From Isoetes taiwanensis (taxonomy: Eukaryota; Streptophyta; Lycopodiopsida; Isoetales; Isoetaceae): DNA of 64,000 nt. The notes under the pieces are model-generated. The model was not told the DNA's origin, did not search any database, and saw nothing but the letters and a program-made list of their open reading frames with translations. Both the position numbers and the translations under genes were made by a program. Position 1 is the first letter of the stretch; each line of letters opens with the position of its first letter. The stretch is taken from positions 16,346,416 to 16,410,415 of the forward strand of contig JAJEKV010000017.1 of NCBI GenBank assembly GCA_021234155.1, written 5' to 3'. This document shows, one piece after another, positions 11,087 through 22,795 of this stretch.

Positions 11087-13204
11087 CATACTTGCTTTTA
11101 GAATATAATAATTTCTTTATCAAGTCAATTCAATTTATCATGCATACATAACCTATAAGAAGAGGTGTTTCTATAAGCATGATTTACACTATTAGTCTTT
11201 TAGTGCTTTTGAGAATGAGAAGATTACAAACTTTATAAGTACAAATGATGCTTATTAATCTTTGCGTGCAAAATAAGTAAACAACAAACCAACAAACCAT
11301 ACCTAAGTTAGTTCAAACCACAAATCAAACCAAATCAAACTCTCAGTTAATGAAGTAATAATACATATGAAGATGTTGCTTACCATGCATCAATTATCAA
11401 GAATACTTTCACCTACAGACTTAGAACAGGATCAGCTAAAGAAACAAAACTCAAAAAGTACTCCTCCTTTTCACTGATTTTATTGTCATTTAAGCTAGGC
11501 TCTAAGACTTTTCAACAAGCCATAGATCACACAAATTTGAACTATATTAAGAAAGTTATGACCATCCAAAATCGGCTTATTTTGCTCTATAGAATAGAAT
11601 ACTACGACTTTTACCTTTGCTTTATAAGATAAGAAAGAAGAAAGAAGATGTTATTACCTTCGTATTACCTTTTGTCAAAAGTTCCCTTGGAGCTTTTTGC
11701 TTTTAGCAAAAAACTTTCTGTCAATCCTTGCAGTACCTATGAACTTAGCTCCCCCTTAAGGCGTATTGCAGGAGGCCTACTAATTAGTATAGGGGAATCC
11801 TCTCCCTATTATGGAAATCCCCAAGATCAAGGGGGTAGGCAATCCTCCCCCTTTCCCAGCAATTTGGCCTATTGTGGAGCCCAAATAAGGTCATGTACCT
11901 TTTTACTCATTAATAAAATTAAACATCTTGACTTCCAAAAAAAAACCCGGACAAAACTAGTTCGGACAACAATCCTACTAGCCCATCTGACTACTTTGGT
12001 CAATCCCTCCGTAGCCTAATCATTCCATCCTATGATCTAGCAGAACATAGTCTGGTACACCAGTCTATGCGTAACAAGTTCACCAATTACATCCCTAGTC
12101 AAAACCTTGGCCATTAAGGTTTGCTTCCAACAATACAAAGCATATACCATGTATAGTGGCTTAGCTGTACCACATTATTAATACTCTAGTTACTACTGCT
12201 GTAGCTATGAACATCCTTTGCAAATACAACCAGTAATATCTTAGACATGGGTTATTTCGGTTTAATAAATGAATGGTCTCCCTGAACTTAAGACACCTTA
12301 TTATTTTTAACATCTTTCCATACTGCTATATGACTCTTAATTTACAGCAGATGAAATAACCTTGGGGATTTCCTTCAAAAAGGAATTGGAAGCTCTTTTT
12401 CTCATATATTACACTAAGAATATATAGCCATATCACCTTTACATTCAACACAATGTAGAATATGTTCATCTTTTAGAAAATTATAAATCCTGTTACCAAT
12501 GCCAAAGGGAGATCTTTAAAACCATGATCACTATGGCTTGTTTTTAATAACACTCTATATGACAAATGTTTAGTAGCCTTAATACTACATCATTACTTCC
12601 CTGACCACTCATGCCAAAGCCATAAGGTTTTAAAAAAAAAAAACAGTGGCAGCAAATAATGTTCCAGCCTTGGGATATTCCAATTTTACCAATACATGGT
12701 ATGAGTTACTAAAACAGCGCTGAAAGCATATTAACACATATTATACTTAGAGTATAGATTTACATTGTCATGGTACTGTGAAAACATTCCAGAACATCTT
12801 AACATACAAAATCTGGTCTTGCCATACAGTAAGGCTCAACCTGCTTAAACAATTTCGTACAATACCAAATATTTTATGATGTCTATTCATAAAACTTGAA
12901 CCTCATATATATTAGAGATGGTGCTATTACATGTACGAGTGTCATTAATTACATGTTCTGCATTTCCTTTCTACTTGTGTAACAGCATTTAAAACCTCAT
13001 AATCAAAATTTCAAAAGTCATACCATATGTGCAAATATCTTTTGCCACTGTTTTTGTCATATTGTTTAACCAAAAATTTGACTTAACCTTTGTTGCAGAT
13101 TAAGTCCATCCATTAGATTGCCTCACTTAGACCTAGTACATCCGTTTCGACTGACCATACACCATAACCGCAAAGAAGACACATTAGGAGAAGAATCACC
13201 ACGT

Positions 13205-13312
13205 ACCTGCAGCCAATCATGAGAACGTTAGCGATAGACTCGGTAACGACCCAAGGGCCAAAAGGTACATTAGGTGATTCTTGGCTCTTCGCCCTTCACC
13301 TAATGTACCCTT
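13205..13312. repeat. dispersed ~105-bp repeat, copy 1, with 13-bp stem hairpin
   Basis: The segment aligns with 22690-22795: both share TACCTGCA, GTTAGC, GGTAAC, CCAAGGG and CGCCCTTCACCTA in the same order. This copy contains a perfect 13-bp inverted repeat, GTACATTAGGTGA (13265-13277) and its complement (13296-13308), around an 18-nt loop. It carries no reading frame. Confidence 0.6.
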
Positions 13313-13797
13313 TGCTCTTGATGTCCGATAATCTACTAAGCATGTACAGTCTAACAGTTCAATTAATCACATTGTTTTAGTAACATTTATAAACACAAAA
13401 TCAGTCTGGTCTTAGGATCCCATAAGGACCTATATTACCATATCCTAACAAACTACTATGATTGCATAATCCAACCAAAAAACCGGCATGTTAGCAGTTT
13501 ACAAAAGGGTTGTGCTGGCCTGTTATTCACCCCTTTGTTTTATGTATAACCTATTGTCTAGGTACCCTGTTTAATAAATCAGAGATCAATATATGAAATA
13601 CCAGTCCCTCTCACCGTTAATAGTAACTAGTATTTGCGTGGACTACATATGCTGTAAACATATTTACCTCTATATATTTGCTACCATTTACCAACAGCTT
13701 AGTTTTCTTAGTGGTCGGATCATGCTCCAACAGTAGGCATAAACTAAGAAAATGAAGGCTTCTTAAAAAGCTCAAAAAAAATTTCAACACATTATAC

Positions 13798-14121
13798 CTG
13801 TAAGTCTTCATTATCCGAATCCAAATCTTCCTCAGTTGGTTGTGTCTCAGGCACAAAATGCTCATTATTGCTATTGTTTCTGTAAAACCCTGCTGGATTT
13901 CTATTAAAGCTGCTACCCCTTTTAGCTACGAAATCGCCCCTGGTTCCTTCAAAACTTCGCTTGGTCTCGTAGTTGCGACCACCGCCTCTTCTATTCATCC
14001 TTAACTTCTCAAGTTTTACCGTGTTTTGGCACCAAAGGAGCTCTCTTTCCGTTTCTATATCCGGTGTGTAATCTTCAGAAGTTTGTCTACCGGACCAGCC
14101 ATCGGAATTAAAACCCATCAC
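13798..14121 (-). CDS. candidate first coding exon, unknown protein
   Basis: A 108-codon minus-strand frame starts at an ATG at 14121 and runs into a GTATAA donor after a CAG codon at 13798, so it would leave the exon in phase 0. The protein is rich in Arg, Gly, Asn and acidic residues (MNRRGGGRNYET near residue 42, then an acidic end, EEDLDSDNEDLQ). It looks like a disordered, possibly RNA-binding N-terminus. I do not recognise the family, and no convincing second exon was found. A second candidate first exon at 23763-23921 has a similar layout. Confidence 0.3.
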
Positions 14122-16626
14122 TAAATATCAAGTTATTATCTTAGAGAATATTTGAGCATTAAAGGGTCATCAAGGCCGCCTTTGGAATCGGGCTCAGCTG
14201 CTATCTTATGGTCAAAACCCTAACCTTCATCATAAATTATCACGGTTCCTTTAACCAGCCTATATTTTTATTTTTAAGAAAGGGGAAAACATCCTATTGG
14301 TCCCATTTTCTTGGTTATACTTAATGTTCCCTTTTAAACACTTAGACAGCTCCAATGGTGTCCCCTTTATCCGTCTATAGAGCACCACTTACCAAACTTC
14401 ATGGTTAATAAATACCTCAAAGAAAGTTTTAATTGTTACCATTAGACACCAACATCACTTGGTGTCATCCATTCATTAGGGATAAGCAAGTACATATGAT
14501 TTAAAAAAAAAAAAAAAAAAAAAAAACATATGCAAAAGGCAGATAAAAATACAAAGGAAATCCCTGTTATTATGTTAGATATTGATACTGAAGCTAAAAA
14601 ATCACCTATTCTTACGTATATCGCACATGTAAGATAACTTTAGAGGCTATATTATTTATATCGATGTTGTGCCTCAATTGTTCTCTCGTCTAATTCCTTT
14701 AGATTCCCCAAGATTCTATGTATATTCTCCTAGATTCCCTTAAATTCTATGAAGATTCCCCTAGATCCTCTAGAATTCCATCAAGATTCCCCTAGATTCT
14801 CAAACATTTTTGGAAGATTTTCTTAGATGCCCCTATATTCTTTTTATATTCCCATAGATTCCTTAAGATTCTCCCAATATTTCCTTGATTTCCAAAGGTT
14901 TTCTAAAGATTCCTCTAGATTCCCTTAGATTCCTCTAGATTCCTAAAGATTCGCTTGAGATTCCCAAATATTATCCTAAGATTTCTCTATATTCCCCAAG
15001 ATTCCATGTAGATTCTTCTAGATTCTCTTAGATTCTATAAAGATTCCCCCATAGAACACACCTAGTGTCAACGATTCCCCTAGATCCATTTGAATCCTCC
15101 CTCGACTCCTTAAGATTCCAGAAAGATCCCCCTAGATTCTAAAGGTTCTATAAAGATTCCCCTAGATTTTCAAAGATTATTTAAAGATTCGTTTAGATTC
15201 CCCAAGATTCTGTGTAGATTTTCTTAGATTCCCAATTCTATAAAGATTCCCCTAGATTCTCTAAGATTTCATCAAGATTTCCCTAGATTCTTAAAAAAAA
15301 AATTAGTTTTCTCTTAGATTCCCCTAGATTCTTTTGAGATTCCCACAGATTCCTTAAGATTCTCTTGAGATTCCCTTGATTCCCAAGGATTATCCCAAGA
15401 TTCCTCTTGATTCCCCAAGTTTCTACACATACTCTCTTAGATTCTATTAGATTCTATGAAGATTCCCCTAAATTATCCAAGTTGCACAGAATGATGCCAA
15501 ACCACTACTCATTAAAAAGCATTCGATGAGAGGAATCCAAACCGTAGGTCCCACTTTGATCCGAGGCCTCCATCGCAAGATAAAGTCGTTTGAATGCGAT
15601 GGAAAAAAGAACCTTCCAAGAAAGCTTCATAATTAATTGGGTGCCACTTCGCTATCTTTTAATTAAATAAAAGTGCCACCTCACCTCCTTTAATATAAAA
15701 AAATCTAATTCAATAAAAAAAATGAATGGCTAGGATTTCTCCTTCCCTTTTTAATCTAATGGTTAAGATTGGTTACACCAAATCCATTTTAAGGAAGCTT
15801 CCTTGCACCTTCCTTATAAAAATCAAGGGCCGAGATTTCGCCTCCCCTTTTTTATCCGATGGTCTAGGGATGTGTTACATGCCTCATGCATGGCCAGGCA
15901 TGCCCCATGCATGTCCTCCACCAAATCCAAGGGCTATTTTTGCGCCACCTCAAGAAATGGATGGGTGGGATCAATCTCTACATAACACGGGGGTTGCTTA
16001 GGTAATGACGAGGTGGCTGCATGAGGGCCGTTGATTTCACATTCAACAGTTGTGATGAATTTCTTTACAAAGAAAGGGGCAGCTTAAATAATTGTATATA
16101 TATAACTGATGTTTAAAAAAAACAAGGTGCTGCGCACGGAGGGTTGCCCTCCATGGCCAGAGGGTGAAGTGGCTTAAATCATACTTCAAAGTCTTTTATT
16201 TTTTTCAATCGGTCAAAATTGCTACTTCAAAACAAAATACTTGATACAATGACTTTATCCGCAATCTGTCTCCCTTATTTGTCTCAGGCTCTCCTGAGCA
16301 TGCCAATGTTGAGCAATAGATGTCTTGTAAATAATAACGATGTTCTTACTGATATAAGGCATATGGAAAGAACTACTAATAAATCTCAAGATAATGTACT
16401 AAAGAATGGTCATGAAGATGATGATGTTGCAGCACCTGATTATAGTGATAAAGTTATACAACAAGAAAGTGATCAGGCACCTCTTCTGAATTTCACAACT
16501 CCAATGCAGATGAATTTGATCTTGTTGGAAATGTCTTATCATGTTAAAAGAAAAATTAGAAATAAGTTGACAAATGTCATCTCTTGACACAATAAAAATC
16601 ATCTCTCACACATTGCCATCTACAGT
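14122..16626. other. intergenic, with minisatellite; no gene recognised
   Basis: Contains an A-tract at about 14503-14526 and the AGATTCC minisatellite listed separately. Small frames at 15726-16001 and 16219-16587 (91 and 122 codons, + strand) have no recognisable domain and no gene-like context. I treat them as unsupported. Confidence 0.5.
14690..15480. repeat. degenerate AGATTCC minisatellite, ~800 bp
   Basis: Dozens of imperfect copies of AGATTCCCCTAGATTCT-like units, about 10-18 bp each, run in one orientation. The variation is in the spacer between AGATTC cores. There are no reading frames. It looks like an old, slipped array rather than part of a gene. Confidence 0.85.
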
Positions 16627-17313
16627 TTAGTTTACTGAAGGGAAGAATGGATTGAATATCTCTGCTCGCCTTAATGTGCCTTCTTGCCTAGCTTTTCGCC
16701 TCTCCATCCTCCTTGCCTCTACCCTCTTCCAATCTGGGTTCTCCTCCCCTTGCTGCTCGTAGTCTTGCTCAATCTGCAGTGTCGGTGTTCCCGAGGTGGG
16801 GCCATAGTACTCGTACTCTGAAGACTGGATCTCGTGGATGTTGATCTGCTCCCTTCGAGTGTCGAGAGGTACTAAATCTAAAGGTTGAATTGAGGGCTCT
16901 CCTGCCTTGTTGACTGACTTATACTGCATGAACAAAGCTAGGGCTGCAGGGGCTGAGAGGTATCTATGCCTATTATGCTTGCAGGTCATGTAGTCAGGCA
17001 TGGGTCTAGTCCTATCCCACAGCTTGCTTTTGGATCCTCCTCCTAAGGTTTGGCTAAGCGAGTCTAGGGATACCCATTTCCCTCCCCTAGGCAGCAAGCT
17101 AACTTCCCAGGGTAGGACCTGCTGGTCATATTGGCACATGATATCAGTGTAATAGGGAGTTCTACTGAGTGTTGCATGGAGGTCAAAGAGGTGGTCAAAG
17201 ACATGGAAGGCTTGTTCAGCAGGGAATTCACGGATATGATTGGCAGCATCGTACCATCTGACGAAGCTAGAGGGCGCCATCAAGCAGGGATGGATGTAGA
17301 AAATGGCTTGCAA
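16627..17313 (-). CDS. intact 228-aa ORF, relative of the element B accessory protein
   Basis: Uninterrupted minus-strand frame. I see no named domain, but the protein is colinear with the 463-aa ORF at 54107-55498. It has WYD at residues 20-22 against WYH at 9-11, LGGG at 90 against LGGD at 77, and KHNRHRYL at 112 against QHQGRQYL at 101, followed by FMQY against MDQY with near-equal spacing. The C-terminal third is charged and probably helical (RMERRKARQEG). It is therefore probably a retroelement accessory protein left on its own. The 58-bp direct repeats on its 5' side may be other remains of its element. Function unknown. Confidence 0.55.
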   Translation of the reverse strand: MQAIFYIHPCLMAPSSFVRWYDAANHIREFPAEQAFHVFDHLFDLHATLSRTPYYTDIMCQYDQQVLPWEVSLLPRGGKWVSLDSLSQTLGGGSKSKLWDRTRPMPDYMTCKHNRHRYLSAPAALALFMQYKSVNKAGEPSIQPLDLVPLDTRREQINIHEIQSSEYEYYGPTSGTPTLQIEQDYEQQGEENPDWKRVEARRMERRKARQEGTLRRAEIFNPFFPSVN

Positions 17314-17572
17314 AGATCAATAGGAAACTGGAAAATCGCCTAGGATGCTAAGAGCAGTTCTGGTGAAGGGAAGATGACAAATGGAGCTCCCTTTTATAGG
17401 CTAAGGTCTGCCTTGGGTTCCGTGCACAGGGGTTCTTGGTAGGAACAACTTTTGTTCGAGGGCTATGGGTGTCCAAATGAGCTACCATGAAGTGCAAATC
17501 TAAGCAAAGCAAAGCAAGAAACACTACCATGGTAGGTTGTTGAGTCAAATTTAGTCAAATTAGGCCAAAAAG

Positions 17573-17630
17573 GGCCAAATCAGAAGGGTTCGCGCGAAAT
17601 TGCGTTCCGAAGCGGCCGGAAGTGGTTTTG
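17573..17630. repeat. 58-bp direct repeat, copy 1
   Basis: Matches 17763-17820 with two mismatches, 190 bp apart. It holds the 10-bp palindrome TTCGCGCGAA and is GC-rich compared with its surroundings. Confidence 0.9.
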
Positions 17631-17762
17631 GCGCGGACCCTTCCGGTTTCGCAATTTTGGAGCTATTTTGACAAATTTTTGAAGTTTAGAAGATTCTAAC
17701 ATGACTAACTGATCAACTCTAGCCTGGCTTGCAACTTTCCTGAGCAAAATTGACATCCAGAA

Positions 17763-17820
17763 GGCCAAATCAGAAGGGTTCGCGCGAAATCGCGTTCCGA
17801 AGCAGCCGGAAGTGGTTTTG
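17763..17820. repeat. 58-bp direct repeat, copy 2
   Basis: Second copy of the repeat at 17573-17630, with the same TTCGCGCGAA palindrome. Only the 58 bp are shared; the sequence after each copy differs. Confidence 0.9.
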
Positions 17821-18397
17821 CTAAAGCATTTGTCGTATGCTAAGAATGAACAAGGGTTTTTGGGTTTTTAATAATTTTTGAGCATTATCTCATATCATAT
17901 TTTTAGAGCATTTGTGGAATGCAAAAAATGAAAAAATATAAAACAAAACGGTTCCTTGTGACTATGGTTCACAAGAATATAGTACATCTTGGATCAAGTA
18001 GCTCTCCCCTATAGTCAGCAAGAGAAGCAGCATACAAGAGTCTTTAAATCAGTACAAGATAAAAAAAAAATTATGGCATTTCATCACCTTATGCAAAAAA
18101 TAAAAGTCATAAAAAGAATGCCTATTGTAAAGGTCACCTGATACCATTCACAAGAACTTGGTACATCTTGTACATATCAAAATAGCCATTCTGTTTGTCG
18201 GAAGCAGGGCAGCCGTGATTCAGAAGCATGGTTTATGCCCGCAGAGAACTCCAAAAAACGTGGCTCTTCGCCATATTTTTGGCCTTTTTGACCCACACAA
18301 TAATTTGTTCCCGAATAAATAAATTTGACATTTGCCATCCATACAAAAGGAAACAATAGAATTGAGTCAAAGTGTAGTGTGCAATGCACCAGAAAGG

Positions 18398-20755
18398 ATC
18401 ATCAATAGTCGCCACATGAACGTAGGCCCGTTCTGGATGAAAATGGAGATTGTCCTTTAGAATAATTTTTCTTCCAGCAATCTTAATCAGGGCATATTCT
18501 TAGATTCTTTGTAAATCAAAGTGGTGTCACCTCAGGGGTGCTCATAAGTCTAAATGCAATGGCAAGTCTTTCATTATGGTGCAGCTTTCATCTCTAGAGC
18601 CATTCTTTCTAATTCAGAATATAGTTCTTCTGACCGAGGATGTTTCTTGTCATGTATAGAAAACTTATGGACCTTGCTGCCAACTGTAATTGTGCTCAAT
18701 CCACATGCCTTCTTCATGCCTCGTTCTGCTATTATCTTTCTTAGTTTCCAAGCTTCATTCCATTTGCCCTCTGCAGCATAGACATTTGATAGCAGTATAC
18801 ATACAGAGTCACTTGTAGGATCCAGTTCAAGTATACGCTCAGCAGCGCACTGAGCTCTTTCAATGTCACCATATATTCTACATGCACTCAACAAAGCCTT
18901 CCATGCAATAATATCAGGATGAAATGGCATGTTATTCAAAAGCTCATTTGCCAAAGAAAGTTGTCCAATTCTACCAAACACGTAATGTTCTGTTGTAGGC
19001 TTGATACCATGCTCATGACTTAGAGAGAAAAATAAAGACAGCCCTCATCAACCAGGCCTGAATGGCTACAAGCAGAAAGAACCTCCACAAGAGTAATGTC
19101 ATCTGGTCTAACACCATATTTTTGCATTTTCTGGAAAAATTGAAGAGCCTCAGTGCTACAGCCATGTTGTGCATGTGCGCCAATAATGGAAGTCCATGTT
19201 ATCATGTCCACATTGTCCATTTTGTCAAATATCCTGAGTGCATCACTGAGCCTACCACATTTTCCATATGATTTTACTAGCAAGGACTTCAGAGCATTTG
19301 AATCAAAGTAACTTTCTGTATGAATAAGTCTGTCCCCAGACAAGATAGCAACATTTGTCAAACCATGGAGTGAAATTGCGTCTGGCTTAACATCTTCTTT
19401 TTGCATCTGGATGAATAATTGAAGTACGTCATTGCAATGATTGCTTGCATATGCTGCAATTATAGAAGTCCAAGATATCACGTTTCTTTCAAATATTTTA
19501 TCAAATATTTTGCATGCATCATCTAAGCAACCACATTTTCCATAAAAACTTATAAGAGAATTCTCCATAGCGACATCAGAACTAAGTTGACCATTAATCA
19601 TAGCTGCATGGATTAGCCTGCCCTCTGCTAAAGCTACAATAGTGCCACATGCACTTAAAACAGTACTAAAAGTGACTTTATCAGGCTGTTTACATTGTTT
19701 CTGCATTTCCTGAAACATTTTTAGGCTTTTCTTTGCTATGCCACATTGGTTATATGTCATAATCATGGCATTCCAACAGGTCAAATTTTGGTTTTGTGTA
19801 CTGTCAAACATCCTTTTGGCATCGCATATACTTGGGAACTTGCAATACATAATAATCAACTTTGTGCAAACATCATCATCCAACTGACACCTGGTTCCAA
19901 TAATACACGAATGGACTATCCTCCCTTCTTCCAGTCTCAAATCTATTGAAGAACAAGTCCTAAGGATACTAAGCATTGTGATTCTATCTGGCCTTATGCC
20001 GTCAGATTGCATTCCACTGTAAAGTTCGATAACATCTTTACAATCTCCAATTATAGCATAGGCTCCAATTATAGCATTCCATGATACCACATTCCTTTGA
20101 AGAGTTCTGCTAAACGTGGTCTTTGCATCATATAGACAACCAGCCTTGCTGTACATGTTCAGCAGAGCAGTTCCAACAAAAACATCAGATTCAAAGCCAC
20201 GTTTAATAATAAGCAGATGGATCTGCTTACCATGAGCTAGTGTTGCTGGAGCTTTCAAAACAGTAGTAAAAGCAACCTTATCTGCCTCCACATTTTCAAA
20301 CATCATTTGTCGAAACAAACCAATGACTTCCACTTCATGCCCATACTGTGCATATGCTTCCATCATTGAAGTCCAAACATACACATCTCTTTGTGGTATC
20401 TTATTAAAAACAGCCCTTGCATCAATAAAATTTCCACATTTTGCGCATGTTTCAACCAGGACATTCCTATAAACATTTCTTCCTTCAACCCACCTCTGAT
20501 AAGGTGGGAATGAACCCTCTTGGCATCTGATACTGCACCGACATCAGCACATGCCCGTAGAAGAGCAGCATATACAACATGACTTGCACGAATCCGCCCA
20601 TTCAGAGAGTTTAGAACCTCATCTAATTTTCCTTCCTTAGCTAATTTTACTAATCTAAGGATGATATTTCCTTTGACATTCCTTCTCAAATTACCGACAG
20701 CCACATAATCATTCCCATTTTGATATTCCAGAGAAAGGTGTGTATAACCTGATCC
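18398..20755 (-). pseudogene. PPR-E-DYW organelle RNA-editing factor, decayed
   Basis: A long PLS-class pentatricopeptide repeat protein. Units such as VVSWNAIIGAYA, LTCWNAMIMTYNQCG, VISWTSIIAAYA and MITWTSIIGAHAQHG recur about every 100 residues. An E/E+ region follows (LELDPTSDSVCILLSNVYAAEGKW, KVHKFSIHDKKHP). Such proteins bind plastid or mitochondrial RNA, and the DYW domain deaminates C to U. Three kinds of damage are visible: a one-base loss near 20463 (after MFIG), another near 19020 where YFSL meets a stop although SHEHGIKPTTEH continues in another frame, and loss of codons after EHY. After EMKAA (about 18580) some 25 codons are gone, but DYW remnants (NERLAIAFRLMSTPE, then GRKIILKDNLHFH) continue with stops to about 18398. 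Sequencing error could explain one frameshift but not all the damage. The start is uncertain. Confidence 0.88.
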
Positions 20756-21097
20756 CAAAAAAAAAAAGAAAAACGAGAGAGAAAATTCTTGACCTGCAAA
20801 CAATATCATCAACACTATGCAAAAAAATAAATACCTAAAGCTTTGTGTCCAAAACAAGGGCACAATGGTCCTTTGTCCACTGCGGCAGCTGTTGCATAAA
20901 GAACTCCAAGTGCACTTAGCATCATAGAAAGATGATTGATAGTCCTTCACCTGTATTTCTAATTCATCGTGCGCAATATGCATGGCGTTCCCCGGTCCTC
21001 CATGCATCCAACATGCATCCGGTTAGCCGGTATGCACAGCAGCCGCCTGGCAACAGGGATGACCTAACATTTACAGCTTACAGCAGGTTTTTAGCAG

Positions 21098-21149
21098 TTT
21101 TTGGCATATTCTAGGTATATGCTAGCATATACCATGAATATGCCAAAAA
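21098..21149. repeat. 52-bp near-perfect inverted repeat (hairpin)
   Basis: The arms TTTTTGGCATATTC...GGTATATGC and their complement differ at only two positions. The core GGTATATGCTAGCATATACC (21114-21133) is a perfect 20-bp palindrome. Confidence 0.9.
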
Positions 21150-21791
21150 CCCACATAAACAAGGGATTGCCCCCCTAGGGGCAACCCAAAAAAATTACCC
21201 CAACAAAGTAAGTCTTGTCCTTTTTTTTTTCACATAATCTAATGATTTAATTGTAAGAGCTTTTTGAGCTCAAAAATTCAAATCAATAATATTTTTAAGG
21301 ACCTCCAAAATAATTTTACAACGAATTATAGGATTTCATAAGGTGACATGGACCTAAATATTATCTAGCTCGGAGGAGAGGAAACATAGTCATATATGCT
21401 AAGCTCAATAACCAACCAGGGACTCAATAACCAACTAGGGAGCTATGATAAATAAAGAATAGCATTGTTTTAATAAATGGTTGGCACGCCGACAAGACCA
21501 AAGCATAAAAGTGGATGTCCTACAGGTCAAAGGACTGTATCAATTTCTATATGGAGCTTGCTTTCCTTTTTGAAATATTAAGATGACCTTACTTTTTCCG
21601 ACGATGGTTTGGTCAACATTGTGAAAGGTTATTGTCTTCGTCTAGAGTAACTGGTGAATGCTGTCAGTGCCAAAATCATAATAGGGTCTAAGTATGATCA
21701 ATGAATCACTGATATTCAAGCCTCGGACAAGAAGAATAATATGGCAAAATGATATATTTTATCCGCATTAAAAGATTCATTCATTATGGAT

Positions 21792-21860
21792 GTCTTCTTC
21801 TTCTTCTTCTTCTTCTTCTTCTTCTTCTTCTTCTTCTTCTTCTTCTTCTTCTTCTTCTTC
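21792..21860. repeat. (CTT)n microsatellite
   Basis: About 23 CTT units. The poly-Ser frame across it is an artefact. Confidence 0.97.
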
Positions 21861-22689
21861 GATAATGTTCTTACTAAGACTACAGTCATATAAAGAAAAA
21901 AAATTTTTTACATGCTTCGTTCATAGTAAGCACATATTCTCCCATATCTACCCCGGGTTTTTACATCGGGCCACAACAGGTACTCCTACTCCCAATAATA
22001 ATACTCTCAGACTTATAAATGTATATGGTATCGGAAAGCATTTGGCATATTTTTTACTTTGAAAGCATCTGGCATATTTTTCAAAAAGGAAGACATGATC
22101 AGTTTATGTTTCATCATTTAAATATTTGGATTTAAGTCTATAGTACTTCAATCATATCACATGTATAGATATCCCATGTTCAATTTAATATCTGCACTTA
22201 TACATTAAATGATTTCAATCTGGTCATATGAAAAGTGAAGTCAGCAACAAGTCTTTAATTTTCATCAAGTTTATCATTTATATTATTTGCTTAACCATTT
22301 CCAATTAATTCAACATTTTCAGAGTTACCATGAGTATCAGGAATGAAAGAAAAATTTTCCTGCTTTGCATTTACACAAGGATTACATACTTTGAAGCAAT
22401 TGAGGTTGCTGGCCTCATACATGGATGCTGGACTCTGGAATCTGAGATTAATCTCATTCTGATCATATATAGTTCCTAGAATATTGCAATTTATCTAGAA
22501 AGCAAACAATGTGCCCAGCTAGTTAAAGAACTTGTTGTATTTAACATTTTCTGCTAGAACATCCTTTCTCAAGAGGAATGATCTCACCAAGTGCAGATAT
22601 AACCATTGTATTACGACCAAGTTCTTCTCCTGGTCCACCATTTGAACTAAACACCAACCGAAAATAAATCCAGGAGGGAGAGTTCTGGT

Positions 22690-22795
22690 TACCTGCACCC
22701 AAACAATGACAAAGTTAGCAACATATTGGTAACTAGCCAAGGGGCGTCAGGTAAGCAGTAGAACACTCCGGCTTATCGCCCTTCACCTATTATTT
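22690..22795. repeat. dispersed ~105-bp repeat, copy 2
   Basis: Colinear with 13205-13312 (shared TACCTGCA, GTTAGC, GGTAAC, CCAAGGG and CGCCCTTCACCTA). The hairpin stem of copy 1 is not conserved here. Confidence 0.55.

Larger units (their letters stand above)
10720..13797. other. intergenic, AT-rich, with a 48-bp tandem repeat
   Basis: No gene recognised. A 48-bp unit beginning ATATATTAGCTTTATT repeats at 10943, 10991 and 11039, with a diverged 44-bp copy before it at 10899. A hairpin lies at 13265-13308, listed separately. The 123-codon frame at 11648-12019 has no recognisable features. Confidence 0.5.
17314..18397. other. intergenic with a 58-bp direct repeat pair
   Basis: The 5' side of the 228-aa ORF. 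It carries the repeat pair listed separately and AT-rich sequence. No gene recognised. Confidence 0.5.

Noticed and set aside
21790-22062. Poly-Ser frame of 90 codons
   Set aside because: Starts in a CTT microsatellite and continues into AT-rich sequence with no domain.
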